IMG/VR virus record: IMGVR_UViG_3300009183_000106
Span: 1 to 59,595 of that record
DNA length: 59,595 bases
Reading direction: 5' to 3' (one strand)
Source: a virus
Below the pieces are notes generated by a model, which saw nothing but the letters and a program-made list of their open reading frames with translations, did no database searches and had not been told where the DNA came from. The position numbers were made by a program, and so were the translations under genes. Every line of letters begins with the position of its first letter. The first letter of the stretch is position 1. Shown in pieces: positions 36,087 through 43,948 of the stretch.

Positions 36087-36599
36087 ATGGCAAATAGAGT
36101 TCCTATAACAAGACTAGGGAAATTTTTTGGTGATAATGATTTTAACCTTGAGATTGAGATGGGTCAAGAATGGTTAATTGGTGATATGAATTACACTTGT
36201 GTACTTTATAGAGTTGATAAAGTAAAAACCAAAATTGACGATGTATATGGTGAAACAGTTAAAGATGGTATTAAATTTTTACCCCCTGTTGAGTTTAATG
36301 CGTATGTTGGAATTGCAGCACCTGAAAACAAATTATTAGGTTCCACTAAAATGGATCAATTTGAACCAGGTAATATCACAATGTCTGTTTATTTAAAAAC
36401 TTTAGAAGATTTAGAGATAGATATCCAATTTGGAGATTATGTGGGTTATTATGATACAGAAAGTTTTGTGAGATACTATACGGTGGTTAATGATGGTCGT
36501 GTCACTTCGGATATAAAACATACTTATAAAGGATATAAACCTTTTTATAGGACAATAATAGGGTCACCTGTTGGTCCAAACGAATTTAGAGGATTATGA
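36087..36599 (+). CDS. Neck / head-tail connector protein, T4 gp14-like (tentative)
   Basis: 170 residues from the ATG at 36087 (MANRVPITRLGKFFG). The open frame extends upstream, but the octamer and A-rich leader put the start here. Beta-rich sequence with GQEWLIGDMNYTCVLYRVDK, VEFNAYVGIAAPEN and a C-terminal IQFGDYVGYYDTESFVRYYT...HTYKGYKPFYRTI, the kind of ending found in neck or connector proteins. Followed directly by the gp15-like gene and the sheath, the slot T4 gp14 occupies. Identification rests on position more than on motif. Confidence 0.5.
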   Translation: MANRVPITRLGKFFGDNDFNLEIEMGQEWLIGDMNYTCVLYRVDKVKTKIDDVYGETVKDGIKFLPPVEFNAYVGIAAPENKLLGSTKMDQFEPGNITMSVYLKTLEDLEIDIQFGDYVGYYDTESFVRYYTVVNDGRVTSDIKHTYKGYKPFYRTIIGSPVGPNEFRGL

Positions 36600-36703
36600 A
36601 AATAATAATAATAACTGAGGAGCAAGAAGAATTGTTAAAAAATAAAGTTAACAATTTAATTGGTAAAAAAGTAATGTGTTATTACGACTTACACAGACAT
36701 TGA
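36596..36703 (+). CDS. Tiny ORF of 35 aa, possibly frame-broken
   Basis: It starts with ATGA overlap on the gp14-like stop (MKIIIITEEQEELLKNKVNN) and ends at LHRH. In the +1 frame the same region continues as CVITTYTDIEMINIKDKIFL up to a stop at 36741-36743, right before the next gene. The two pieces together would give a ~50-residue protein, so either a one-base indel broke the gene (or the assembly), or only the short product exists. Confidence 0.35.
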   Translation: MKIIIITEEQEELLKNKVNNLIGKKVMCYYDLHRH

Positions 36704-36744
36704 AATGATTAACATTAAAGATAAAATATTTTTAATAAACTAAT

Positions 36745-37782
36745 ATGGGGTTACCTAAAAAAATAAAAAAAGATATACCATTAATACCTAAGAAGACACT
36801 TCTTCCTAGACGACATGAGATTGCCGATATGATTTCGGAAGACGGTACTTATTTACCTAAAAGTTTATTACATGCCGATTTAGATAGAGGATTTTTAGAT
36901 TTTGTTAAAGACGGACTTAAAACTGTGGTTGAGGGAAAAACCGTACCAATGGTAGATGTTTTAATTACAACACAAAATTGGGCTCAGTTTGTTGAGACGT
37001 GGGACTTTGAAAATATTGACAAGAATGTTGAACCACCATTTATTACGGTGATCAGAACGCCTGAAGTTAAATATGGTAATAACCCTGCGGTTATGTATAA
37101 TATTCCAAACAGAAGATTATATTATTACGCTAAAGTACCAACTTGGGATGGGCAACGTCACGGAATGGATATTTACAAGATCCCACAACCTGTACCAGTT
37201 GATATAAAATATACCGTTGCAATTGTTTGTAATAGGATGAGAGAGTTAAATAAATTCAACCAAATTGTATTAGAAAAATTTGCATCAAGACAAGCGTACC
37301 AAACAATTAAAGGACATTATATTCCAATTATTAATGATGATATTGTCGATGAATCAATTATGGATTTGGAAAAGAGAAAAGTATATATTCAAAAATATAC
37401 TTTCACAATGATGGGATTCTTAATAGACGAAGATGAGTTTGAGGTACAACCCGCAGTTACAAGGATATTCCAAATGTACGAAACGGAAAGTAAAATCAAG
37501 AAAAGAAAACCTAAAAAGGAAGTTCCTAACTCACCCCTAACCGCAACCTTTGTATATTCAGATGTTGACATAGAAAAGGAGGAAATGTTTAATTATACCG
37601 TAAATATGCGTTTTATGGATAGTGACAATGTTGATACCTATTCTGTATTCATTAATGATGATTATTATGGTGATGATATTAATGAAATACAAGTTAACAA
37701 TGGGGATGTAATTAAAATAACAATTGATAAAAAAATTGGTGGACAACCATCGTCAATAGTATTTAACGAGGAGTTAATTTAA
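36745..37782 (+). CDS. Tail terminator / sheath stabiliser, T4 gp15-like
   Basis: 345 residues. The central part, WAQFVETWDFENIDKNVEPP, then FITVIRTPEVKYGNNPAVMY, NIPNRRLYYYAKVPTWDGQR, DIYKIPQPVPVDIKYTVAIV and NRMRELNKFNQIVLEKFASR, matches the gp15-like tail completion family of T4-like phages from diverse hosts. gp15 caps the tail tube and sheath and joins the neck. The C-terminal ~90 residues (PKKEVPNSPLTATFVYSDVD) are an extra Ig-like or beta domain. Its TAA stop shares TTAA (37779-37782) with the convergent RHH gene. Confidence 0.7.
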   Translation: MGLPKKIKKDIPLIPKKTLLPRRHEIADMISEDGTYLPKSLLHADLDRGFLDFVKDGLKTVVEGKTVPMVDVLITTQNWAQFVETWDFENIDKNVEPPFITVIRTPEVKYGNNPAVMYNIPNRRLYYYAKVPTWDGQRHGMDIYKIPQPVPVDIKYTVAIVCNRMRELNKFNQIVLEKFASRQAYQTIKGHYIPIINDDIVDESIMDLEKRKVYIQKYTFTMMGFLIDEDEFEVQPAVTRIFQMYETESKIKKRKPKKEVPNSPLTATFVYSDVDIEKEEMFNYTVNMRFMDSDNVDTYSVFINDDYYGDDINEIQVNNGDVIKITIDKKIGGQPSSIVFNEELI

Positions 37783-37943
37783 TCCTCCCCGTATATATCT
37801 TTTTTTTCCTTACATTTTTCAAAAATAAGGTTCTCTAAAAACCGATACATTTTAATCCCTCTTTTATCACAATACTTCTTTAAAGTCTCGTGTGATTCAA
37901 CTGAAATCTTCAAGTTTTTTATCTTCTTAGTATCTTTATCCAT
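37779..37943 (-). CDS. Orphan ribbon-helix-helix protein
   Basis: 54 residues from the ATG at 37943 (MDKDTKKIKNLKISVESHET). KIKNLKISVE is the strand, followed by two helices (LKKYCDKRG, MYRFLENLIFEKCKEKK). It resembles the RHH partners of the two HNH cassettes in fold, size and promoter-like octamer upstream, but no HNH gene follows. Its stop overlaps the stop of the convergent gp15-like gene by 4 nt, the same junction style as the two cassettes. A TTG at 37976 in the same frame is another possible start. Confidence 0.6.
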   Translation of the reverse strand: MDKDTKKIKNLKISVESHETLKKYCDKRGIKMYRFLENLIFEKCKEKKDIYGED

Positions 37944-37979
37944 AGGTAGAAAAAAGGCAGAATAAAATCTTACCAAAAT

Positions 37980-37987
37980 ATAAATAG
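37980..37987 (-). promoter_or_regulatory. Candidate promoter of the orphan RHH gene
   Basis: CTATTTAT on the minus strand, 36 nt before the ATG at 37943 (3 nt before the TTG at 37976). Confidence 0.4.
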
Positions 37988-38021
37988 TTTCGAATAAGTA
38001 AAGTTTTTCGTCAAATTATCA

Positions 38022-38029
38022 ATATTTAT
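38022..38029 (+). promoter_or_regulatory. Candidate late promoter core for the tail sheath gene
   Basis: ATATTTAT 37 nt before the sheath ATG; the leader between them is almost pure A/T with no Shine-Dalgarno site. Confidence 0.5.
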
Positions 38030-38066
38030 ATAATAAATAAAATTAAAAACAAAAATAAATTAAATT

Positions 38067-41000
38067 ATGGCAACTAACGGTAAAGTATTCGTATCACCTG
38101 GTGTATATACTTCTGAAGTGGATTTAAGTTTTGTGGCACAAAGTGTGGGGGTTACCACATTAGGTATTGCTGGCGAAACTTTAAAGGGTCCGGCTTTCGA
38201 ACCGATATTCATCAAAAATTATGAAGAATTTCAAACTTACTTCGGAGGGACATCCGCAGAAAAATTTATAAACACACAAATCCCTAAATATGAAGCGGCT
38301 TACATTGCAAAATCATATTTACAACAATCTAATCAATTATTTGTAACAAGAGTTTTAGGGCTTTCTGGTTATGATGCAGGACCATCTTGGTCTATTATAA
38401 CTCAAGCGAATGTTGATCCTACCACTATTGATTTTTATTGTGAAACACCACAAATAGTTGATTGTTTACCTTATTGTGATCCTGCTGATTATAAGATTAT
38501 ACCTTATACTGTAGGATTTACGGGGTGTACAAACTCACAATCAACAATTAGTTATACAACTAGTTTCCCTGATGAAATTGAAACTCTTTTAACTACTCAA
38601 TTTGAACAATTTAATGGAGATGTGTCAACACTACAAACTCAAATCAATAATATGGTTTTTGACGTGTTAACAGATGCTAACCCATTTACCGCACAAACTA
38701 ATACAATCGATTATTTTGGAACAATTTATGGTCCTGATTACGACGTTTTATCAACGGTATTTACTAATGAAACTAATGTTTATGGTGTACCTTCAGTATC
38801 AAGTACTGAAACTAGTTATGAATCACCATATAATGATCCTTGGTATTATTCATTGTTTTCTAACAATGGTAATAATAGTTATTCAGGTTTTTCATTCTTC
38901 GCTTATGTTGACGATTTAAGTTTAGTTCCGGTAACAACAACAACGACAATAGCGTTCACACCGACACCAACACCGTCGGCGGTTAATCCATGTGCAACTG
39001 CAACACCGATGACATCACCTACACCTACGCCAACCGCAACTAACACTAATTGTTATACAGGTACAATTAATGGTTCAATCTATTATTATACAGGTACGTC
39101 ATACACTAATTTTGATAATTTAGTTGTTGGAACATTAAGATCAAGAGGAATTGCAACATATGAGAATTCAACAAACCCTGTGTTTGAGGTAACAAATATC
39201 AACAACGTAAATTTAAATATGTCAGGACAATATTTAGGTGTTCTTAAAAACCCATATTTACCATTCGTTGTTAATGTAACAAATGATGATGGAACTTCAT
39301 TCTCTTTTGAGACATCATTCGCAACTTCAGATTCTCAGTACATTTCTAAAGTATTTGGAGCAACTAACTTCCAAAAACCAAGAAAGAATGTTCCTTTATT
39401 CTTAGAGGAAAGATTCCAAGCGTTGTTAAACTACGGATGGAATAAAGGTTTCATTAGAGGTTTAAGTTCAGAATTAATCGCATTAGATTCCGCACAAAGT
39501 GGACAACAAGATAGTATTGGGTGGTACTTAGATAGATACCAATCACCAAACACCCCTTGGATTGTATCTGAATTAAGAGGTACTAAAGTATTTAACTTGT
39601 TTAGATTCTACTCAATTTCTGATGGTAACTCAGCAAACTCTGAAATTAAAGTTTCACTTATCAATATGTCATTCTCCAATGGAACGTTTGACGTAATTGT
39701 AAGGGACTTCTATGATTCAGATGCTAACCCTACAGTTTTAGAGAAATTCACAAATTGTAGTATGAACCCAAGTCAAAATAATTTCATCGGTAAAAAAATC
39801 GGTTCATTAGACGGAGAATTCGCATTGATCTCTAAATTTGTAATGGTTGAAATGAATGAAGATGCACCTGTTGATTCATTACCTTGTGGTTTTGACGGAT
39901 ATACATTCAGAGAATATGATGGTGTAACACCTCCATTCCCTGTATATAAAACTAAATATGATTACCCAGGAGAAATTGTTTACAATCCACCTTTCGGTTT
40001 TACAAATGGTAATGATGATTCAATTAGATCAAATGGTGATAACGTTAGAAGAACTTATTTAGGTTTCTCTAATAACATCGGATTTGATACCGACTTCTTC
40101 CAATACAAAGGAAAAAGAGCACCAATTGATTTATGTAATGTTGATGGGGTTGAGTGGTCATACCAAACAAGAGGATTCCACATGGATAAAGATGCTAGTG
40201 TTATCGAAATAGGACCATTTTTTGCAACAAGTGGAACACCTAAATATTATGTTGGTGATGCTACATTCCAACAAGAACCTACAAACGAAACAAGTCCATA
40301 TTATAGAATTTATTCAAGAAAATTCACAACAATGTTCTATGGTGGTTTTGATGGATGGGATATCTATAGAGAATATAGAACAAACGGAGACAGATATGTA
40401 CTTGGTAGAACAGGATTCTTAAATGGGGCTTGTCCTTCACCAAGATATCCAGACGCTAAAGGATGGGGAGCATTTAAACAAGTGTCAATCGGTGACGGAA
40501 CTCAAAGTTTCGCAAATACTGACTACTACGCTTACTTATTAGGAGTTCAAACATTCTCTAACCCTGAAGCGGTAAACATTAATGTATTTGTATCTCCTGG
40601 TATTGATTATGTAAATAATAGTGACTTAGTTGAGGCGACAATCGATATGATTGAGAACAACAGAGCTGACTCATTGTATATTGCAACAACACCTGACTAC
40701 AATATGTTCTTACCTTCAACTACAGGTGGTGATGGATTAATCTACCCACAAGAAGCGGTTGACAACTTAGAACAAACAGGAATTGACTCTAACTACACGG
40801 CTACTTATTACCCTTGGGTGTTAACTCGTGATAGTGTGAACAATACTCAAATCTATATCCCAGCAACGGCTGAGGTAACGAGAAACTTAGCGTTGACCGA
40901 TAACATTGCATTCCCTTGGTTCGCAGCGGCAGGTTACACAAGAGGTATTGTAAACTCAATTAAAGCACGTAAGAAGTTGACCCAAGAAGATAGAGATACT

Positions 41001-41408
41001 CTATATCAAGGAAGAATTAACCCAATTGCAACCTTCTCGGATGTTGGTACAGTAATATGGGGTAACAAAACTCTTCAAGTTAGAGAGTCCGCTCTTGATA
41101 GAATTAACGTAAGAAGATTATTACTACAAGCTCGTAAATTGATTTCTGCAGTTTCTGTGAGATTGTTATTCGATCAAAACGACGAACAAGTAAGACAAGA
41201 CTTCTTAAATGCGGTTAATCCGATCTTAGATGCAATCAGAAGAGATAGGGGTCTATATGACTTTAGAGTTACTGTTTCAAGTGACACTGAAGACTTAGAC
41301 AGAAATCAAATGGTAGGTAAAATCTATATCAAACCAACTCGTTCTTTGGAGTTCATAGATATAACATTCTACATCACTCCAACAGGAGCATCGTTTGATA
41401 ATATCTAA
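38067..41408 (+). CDS. Contractile tail sheath protein, T4 gp18-like
   Basis: 1113 residues, far longer than T4 gp18 (659). The N-terminus VFVSPGVYTSEVDLS, then TTLGIAGETLKGPAFEPIFI and YFGGTSAEKF is the sheath hallmark. The C-terminus has AFPWFAAAGYTRGIV, ARKKLTQEDRDTLYQGRINP, then WGNKTLQVRESALDRINVRR and LSSDTEDLDRN-like VSSDTEDLDRNQMVGKIYI, the conserved sheath core that builds the contractile lattice. The extra length is a middle insertion (~120-420) with a Thr/Pro linker (FTPTPTPSAVNPCATATPMT, SPTPTPTATNTNC) and small beta domains, likely exposed on the outside of the tail. A UUCG-type terminator follows directly. Confidence 0.95.
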   Translation: MATNGKVFVSPGVYTSEVDLSFVAQSVGVTTLGIAGETLKGPAFEPIFIKNYEEFQTYFGGTSAEKFINTQIPKYEAAYIAKSYLQQSNQLFVTRVLGLSGYDAGPSWSIITQANVDPTTIDFYCETPQIVDCLPYCDPADYKIIPYTVGFTGCTNSQSTISYTTSFPDEIETLLTTQFEQFNGDVSTLQTQINNMVFDVLTDANPFTAQTNTIDYFGTIYGPDYDVLSTVFTNETNVYGVPSVSSTETSYESPYNDPWYYSLFSNNGNNSYSGFSFFAYVDDLSLVPVTTTTTIAFTPTPTPSAVNPCATATPMTSPTPTPTATNTNCYTGTINGSIYYYTGTSYTNFDNLVVGTLRSRGIATYENSTNPVFEVTNINNVNLNMSGQYLGVLKNPYLPFVVNVTNDDGTSFSFETSFATSDSQYISKVFGATNFQKPRKNVPLFLEERFQALLNYGWNKGFIRGLSSELIALDSAQSGQQDSIGWYLDRYQSPNTPWIVSELRGTKVFNLFRFYSISDGNSANSEIKVSLINMSFSNGTFDVIVRDFYDSDANPTVLEKFTNCSMNPSQNNFIGKKIGSLDGEFALISKFVMVEMNEDAPVDSLPCGFDGYTFREYDGVTPPFPVYKTKYDYPGEIVYNPPFGFTNGNDDSIRSNGDNVRRTYLGFSNNIGFDTDFFQYKGKRAPIDLCNVDGVEWSYQTRGFHMDKDASVIEIGPFFATSGTPKYYVGDATFQQEPTNETSPYYRIYSRKFTTMFYGGFDGWDIYREYRTNGDRYVLGRTGFLNGACPSPRYPDAKGWGAFKQVSIGDGTQSFANTDYYAYLLGVQTFSNPEAVNINVFVSPGIDYVNNSDLVEATIDMIENNRADSLYIATTPDYNMFLPSTTGGDGLIYPQEAVDNLEQTGIDSNYTATYYPWVLTRDSVNNTQIYIPATAEVTRNLALTDNIAFPWFAAAGYTRGIVNSIKARKKLTQEDRDTLYQGRINPIATFSDVGTVIWGNKTLQVRESALDRINVRRLLLQARKLISAVSVRLLFDQNDEQVRQDFLNAVNPILDAIRRDRGLYDFRVTVSSDTEDLDRNQMVGKIYIKPTRSLEFIDITFYITPTGASFDNI

Positions 41409-41428
41409 TCAGACAAATAATTTAAAGG

Positions 41429-41460
41429 AAAAGGGGAATTCGTTCCCCTTTTTTTATTTT
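41429..41460 (+). terminator. Strong intrinsic terminator with TTCG loop
   Basis: AAGGGGAA TTCG TTCCCCTT (41431-41450), extendable by A-T pairs, then TTTTTATTTT. A UUCG tetraloop on a stable stem right after the sheath stop. Confidence 0.92.
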
Positions 41461-41464
41461 CATA

Positions 41465-41472
41465 GTATTTAT
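41465..41472 (+). promoter_or_regulatory. Candidate late promoter core GTATTTAT
   Basis: GTATTTAT 6 nt before the ATG at 41479 and a few bases behind the terminator T-run. Confidence 0.45.
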
Positions 41473-41478
41473 TAATGT

Positions 41479-42318
41479 ATGAGAAATTATCATAAAATTA
41501 TTGTTAAACAAATTATTAACGAAATTATAGAGGAAAGACAAACACCGGTAATGAAATACTATGCGTTTGACTGGGATGATAATCTTATGTTCATGCCAAC
41601 AAAAATTTACCTTAAAGATGATAACGGTAAGAGTGTTGGGATGTCAACTGAAGATTTTGCAGAATATAGAACTGAGATTGGTAAAGAACCTTTTGAGTAT
41701 GAGGGTCACACCATAGTATCTTTTGATGAAGAACCTTTCAGAGATTTTAGGGTGTCGGGAGACAAAAAATTTATATCGGATGCGATGTCCGCACCAACAG
41801 GTCCGTCATGGGATGACTTTGTGGAAGCAATTAATAGTGGGTCAATATTCGCAATTGTTACGGCAAGAGGTCACACACCTTCTGTATTAAAAGAGGCAGT
41901 TTACGAATTAATTAAACAAAATAAACATGGGTTGGACTCAAATCAGTTATCAAAAAATCTTTTAAAATATAGAGATTTAGCAGATGAAGACAAATTATCT
42001 AAAGATCAACTAATACGATCTTACTTAGATATGTGTCGTTTTCACCCTGTGTCTTTCGGAGACGGTTCTGCAACTAACCCCGAACAAGGAAAAATAGATG
42101 CAATGGAGGAATTTGTTACTTATGTGAAACATTTATCACATTCATTACAACAAAAGGCATTTATGAAAAACAAGATTAGTAATTACTTTACACCATTTAT
42201 TGGATTTTCAGATGATGATGTAAGAAATGTAGAAACTATGAAGAAACATTTTGATAAAAAAGAAGATAATATATTAAAGACTTATTTAACCGCAGGAGGA
42301 CAAAAGAAATTATATTAA
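41479..42318 (+). CDS. HAD-superfamily hydrolase
   Basis: 279 residues. Motif I FDWDDNLMFMP (DxD, residues ~32-34), motif II FAIVTARGHTP (T), motif III QGKIDAMEEF (K), motif IV IGFSDDDVRN (DD), all in the order of haloacid dehalogenase-type phosphatases. A ~30-residue N-terminal helix precedes motif I. The substrate could be a nucleotide, sugar phosphate or nucleic-acid end; nothing here decides that. Position is unusual: a single-gene unit between sheath and tube, bounded by a terminator upstream and its own octamer. Confidence 0.8.
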   Translation: MRNYHKIIVKQIINEIIEERQTPVMKYYAFDWDDNLMFMPTKIYLKDDNGKSVGMSTEDFAEYRTEIGKEPFEYEGHTIVSFDEEPFRDFRVSGDKKFISDAMSAPTGPSWDDFVEAINSGSIFAIVTARGHTPSVLKEAVYELIKQNKHGLDSNQLSKNLLKYRDLADEDKLSKDQLIRSYLDMCRFHPVSFGDGSATNPEQGKIDAMEEFVTYVKHLSHSLQQKAFMKNKISNYFTPFIGFSDDDVRNVETMKKHFDKKEDNILKTYLTAGGQKKLY

Positions 42319-42390
42319 CTAGTTTATCTAGTCTAGTATAAGAATATGTTCAAAAAAAATGGAAGTAAATAGAAAAATTTTATTATCGTG

Positions 42391-42398
42391 ATATTTAT
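42391..42398 (+). promoter_or_regulatory. Candidate late promoter core for the tail tube gene
   Basis: ATATTTAT 40 nt before the tube ATG with a long A/T-only leader, as for the sheath gene. Confidence 0.5.
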
Positions 42399-42438
42399 AA
42401 TAAAAACTAAAATAAACTAAAAATTAAAATAAATAATT

Positions 42439-42927
42439 ATGGCTGATTTGTTAATGAAAATGCCTATTCCTTACGAACCTAAACGTGAAAACCGTTGGAT
42501 TTTAAGATTCCCATCATCACTTGGTATTAATGAGTGGTATGTGGAAAGTACCGCAAGACCTAAATTGAAAATTGCTTCAGTTGCAATTCCTTTCTTAAAC
42601 ACTGAAACATATGTTGCGGGTAGATTCAATTGGGAAGAAGTTACAGTTAAGTTTAGAGACCCAATTGGTCCTTCAGCGTCTCAAGCGGTTATGGAATGGA
42701 TTCGTCTATGTGCAGAGTCTGTAACAGGTCGTATGGGTTATGCCGCAGGATACAAGAAAAATGTTGATTTGGAAATGTTAGACCCAACAGGAGTTGTTGT
42801 TGAGAAATGGATTTTAGAAGGGGCTTGGTTGACAGGATATGATGGTGGATCGTTAGATTATTCAAGTGATAAGATTGCGGGAATTTCTTCAAGTATTCGT
42901 ATGGATCGTTGTATTTTAGTATACTAA
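42439..42927 (+). CDS. Tail tube protein, T4 gp19-like
   Basis: 162 residues, the usual size for the inner tube subunit. MPIPYEPKRENRWILRFPSS, then WYVESTARPKLKI, ETYVAGRFNWEEVTVKFRDP and a C-terminal LEGAWLTGYDGGSLDYSSD follow the gp19/Hcp-like tube pattern (RfxxV..P.......e.....N......Y.G....G.L.......i......y). It forms hexameric rings inside the sheath. It is a single-gene unit ended by a stem-loop terminator. Confidence 0.85.
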   Translation: MADLLMKMPIPYEPKRENRWILRFPSSLGINEWYVESTARPKLKIASVAIPFLNTETYVAGRFNWEEVTVKFRDPIGPSASQAVMEWIRLCAESVTGRMGYAAGYKKNVDLEMLDPTGVVVEKWILEGAWLTGYDGGSLDYSSDKIAGISSSIRMDRCILVY

Positions 42928-42944
42928 AAAAATTTACTTTTAAT

Positions 42945-42981
42945 AAAAACCGTGTACATTTATGATGTATACGGTTTTTTG
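42945..42981 (+). terminator. Terminator after the tail tube gene
   Basis: AAAAACCGTGTACAT TTATG ATGTATACGGTTTTT: a ~15-bp stem with one G-T pair, ending in a T-run. Confidence 0.88.
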
Positions 42982-43012
42982 TGCAATAATAAATTAAAAA
43001 AATATAAAAAAA

Positions 43013-43777
43013 ATGGATCAAGACACAATTGATCATGGGCAAATGGATTTTAACTTACCACATGACGTGGTGACACTACCTTCAGGTGGTTTATTCTATA
43101 AATCAAAAAAGAAAAGTGTTAAGGTTGGTTACTTAACTGCAAGTGATGAAAATATTTTAGTTAATATTGATTCAAGAAAATCTATTAATGATGGTGTTGT
43201 TTTACTCTTAATAAGAAATAAACTTTATGAGAGGGACTTAAGACCTGAAGAATTAATGGAAAGTGATATTGAAGCAATCCTTTTATTTTTACGTAATACA
43301 TCATTTGGACCTGAATACACAATAAGTACAGTTGATCCTATTAGTGGTCAAGTATTCGAGGCATCAATAATGTTAGATGAGTTAAATCTAACAAAACCTA
43401 AAGTACAACCTGATGAAGATGGTACATTTACAGTTAAATTACCACAATCAAAAGCTGATGTCAAACTTAAAATGTTAAGTTTATACGATACAATTGAAAT
43501 ATCAAAAATAGTCGATTCATACCCAAAAGGATATGTTGCACCTACTATAACAACAAGATTAAATAAAACCATTTTAGAATTAAATGGTAGTCCTGATCGT
43601 AATGAAATAAGCGTATTTTGTCAAAATATGCCAATTGGCGATTCTAAGTTCATAAGAAATTTCCTTAAAGAAAACGAGCCGAGATTGGATTTGAGGAAAA
43701 CAGTTTACACCCCATCTGGAGAAAAAGTCGATGTTAGCATCAACTTTGGGGTGGAGTTTTTTCGGCCTTTCTTCTAA
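43013..43777 (+). CDS. Tail-assembly chaperone / baseplate hub subunit, T4 gp26-like (unshifted product)
   Basis: 254 residues: NLPHDVVTLPSGGLFYKSKK at the N-terminus, LTASDENILVNIDSRKS, VVLLLIRNKLYERDLRPEEL, ILLFLRNTSFGPEY and RNEISVFCQNMPIGDSKFIR match the T4-type baseplate/chaperone family that includes gp26. The location between the tail tube and tape measure genes is the classic slot for tail-assembly chaperones, which coat the tape measure protein during tail growth. Such genes are often read through by ribosomal frameshifting; here a second frame overlaps its end (see the frameshift site at 43757 and the extension to 43919). Confidence 0.75.
   Translation: MDQDTIDHGQMDFNLPHDVVTLPSGGLFYKSKKKSVKVGYLTASDENILVNIDSRKSINDGVVLLLIRNKLYERDLRPEELMESDIEAILLFLRNTSFGPEYTISTVDPISGQVFEASIMLDELNLTKPKVQPDEDGTFTVKLPQSKADVKLKMLSLYDTIEISKIVDSYPKGYVAPTITTRLNKTILELNGSPDRNEISVFCQNMPIGDSKFIRNFLKENEPRLDLRKTVYTPSGEKVDVSINFGVEFFRPFF
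43757..43763 (+). other. Probable +1 programmed ribosomal frameshift site (TTT TTT CGG)
   Basis: In the zero frame the ribosome reads GAG TTT TTT CGG and stops four codons later (TAA 43775-43777). Slipping one base forward on the second TTT re-pairs tRNA-Phe with TTC, and GGC is read next, opening the frame that continues to 43919. TTT followed by a CGN arginine codon is the known shift site of influenza A PA-X. Nearly all arginines in this window use AGA, so CGG should be slow. The shifted product would be about 301 residues (250 + 51). Confidence 0.6.
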
Positions 43778-43919
43778 TCACCCAAAATTTTTATTAGACG
43801 AGTTCTATTACTTGGCAAAATTCCTAAGAATTTCATACAAGGAGTTTTTAATACTCCCAACCTATATTAGGAAATACCTATTAGATAAGATAGTGGAGGA
43901 AAATACACCCAAAACTTAA
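43764..43919 (+). CDS. Frameshift extension of the tail-assembly chaperone
   Basis: 51 residues read in the +1 frame: GLSSNHPKFLLDEFYYLAKF, then LRISYKEFLILPTYIRKYLL and DKIVEENTPKT. The stretch LILPTYIRKYLLDKIVEE resembles the C-terminal extensions of myovirus tail chaperones (LP.w.R.yL.dkiv.e). The same frame opens with an ATG at 43731, but that would overlap the upstream coding end by 47 nt, has no A-rich leader, and the useful part begins after the shift site, so a fusion is more natural than a separate gene. Confidence 0.6.
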   Translation, partial: GLSSNHPKFLLDEFYYLAKFLRISYKEFLILPTYIRKYLLDKIVEENTPKT

Positions 43920-43926
43920 TACTTAA

Positions 43927-43934
43927 ATATTTAT
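43927..43934 (+). promoter_or_regulatory. Candidate late promoter core for the tape measure gene
   Basis: ATATTTAT 14 nt before the ATG at 43949, in the 29-nt gap after the chaperone extension. Confidence 0.5.
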
Positions 43935-43948
43935 TATAAAAACTAATT

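Noticed and set aside
43731-43763. Separate short gene starting at the ATG 43731
   Set aside because: The ATG lies inside the upstream gene with no A-rich leader; the fusion by +1 shift explains the frame better, though a separate gene cannot be fully excluded.
43757-43763. -1 slippery site (X XXY YYZ)
   Set aside because: The open downstream frame is +1 (equal to -2), not -1; a -1 slip on the T-run does not enter it.
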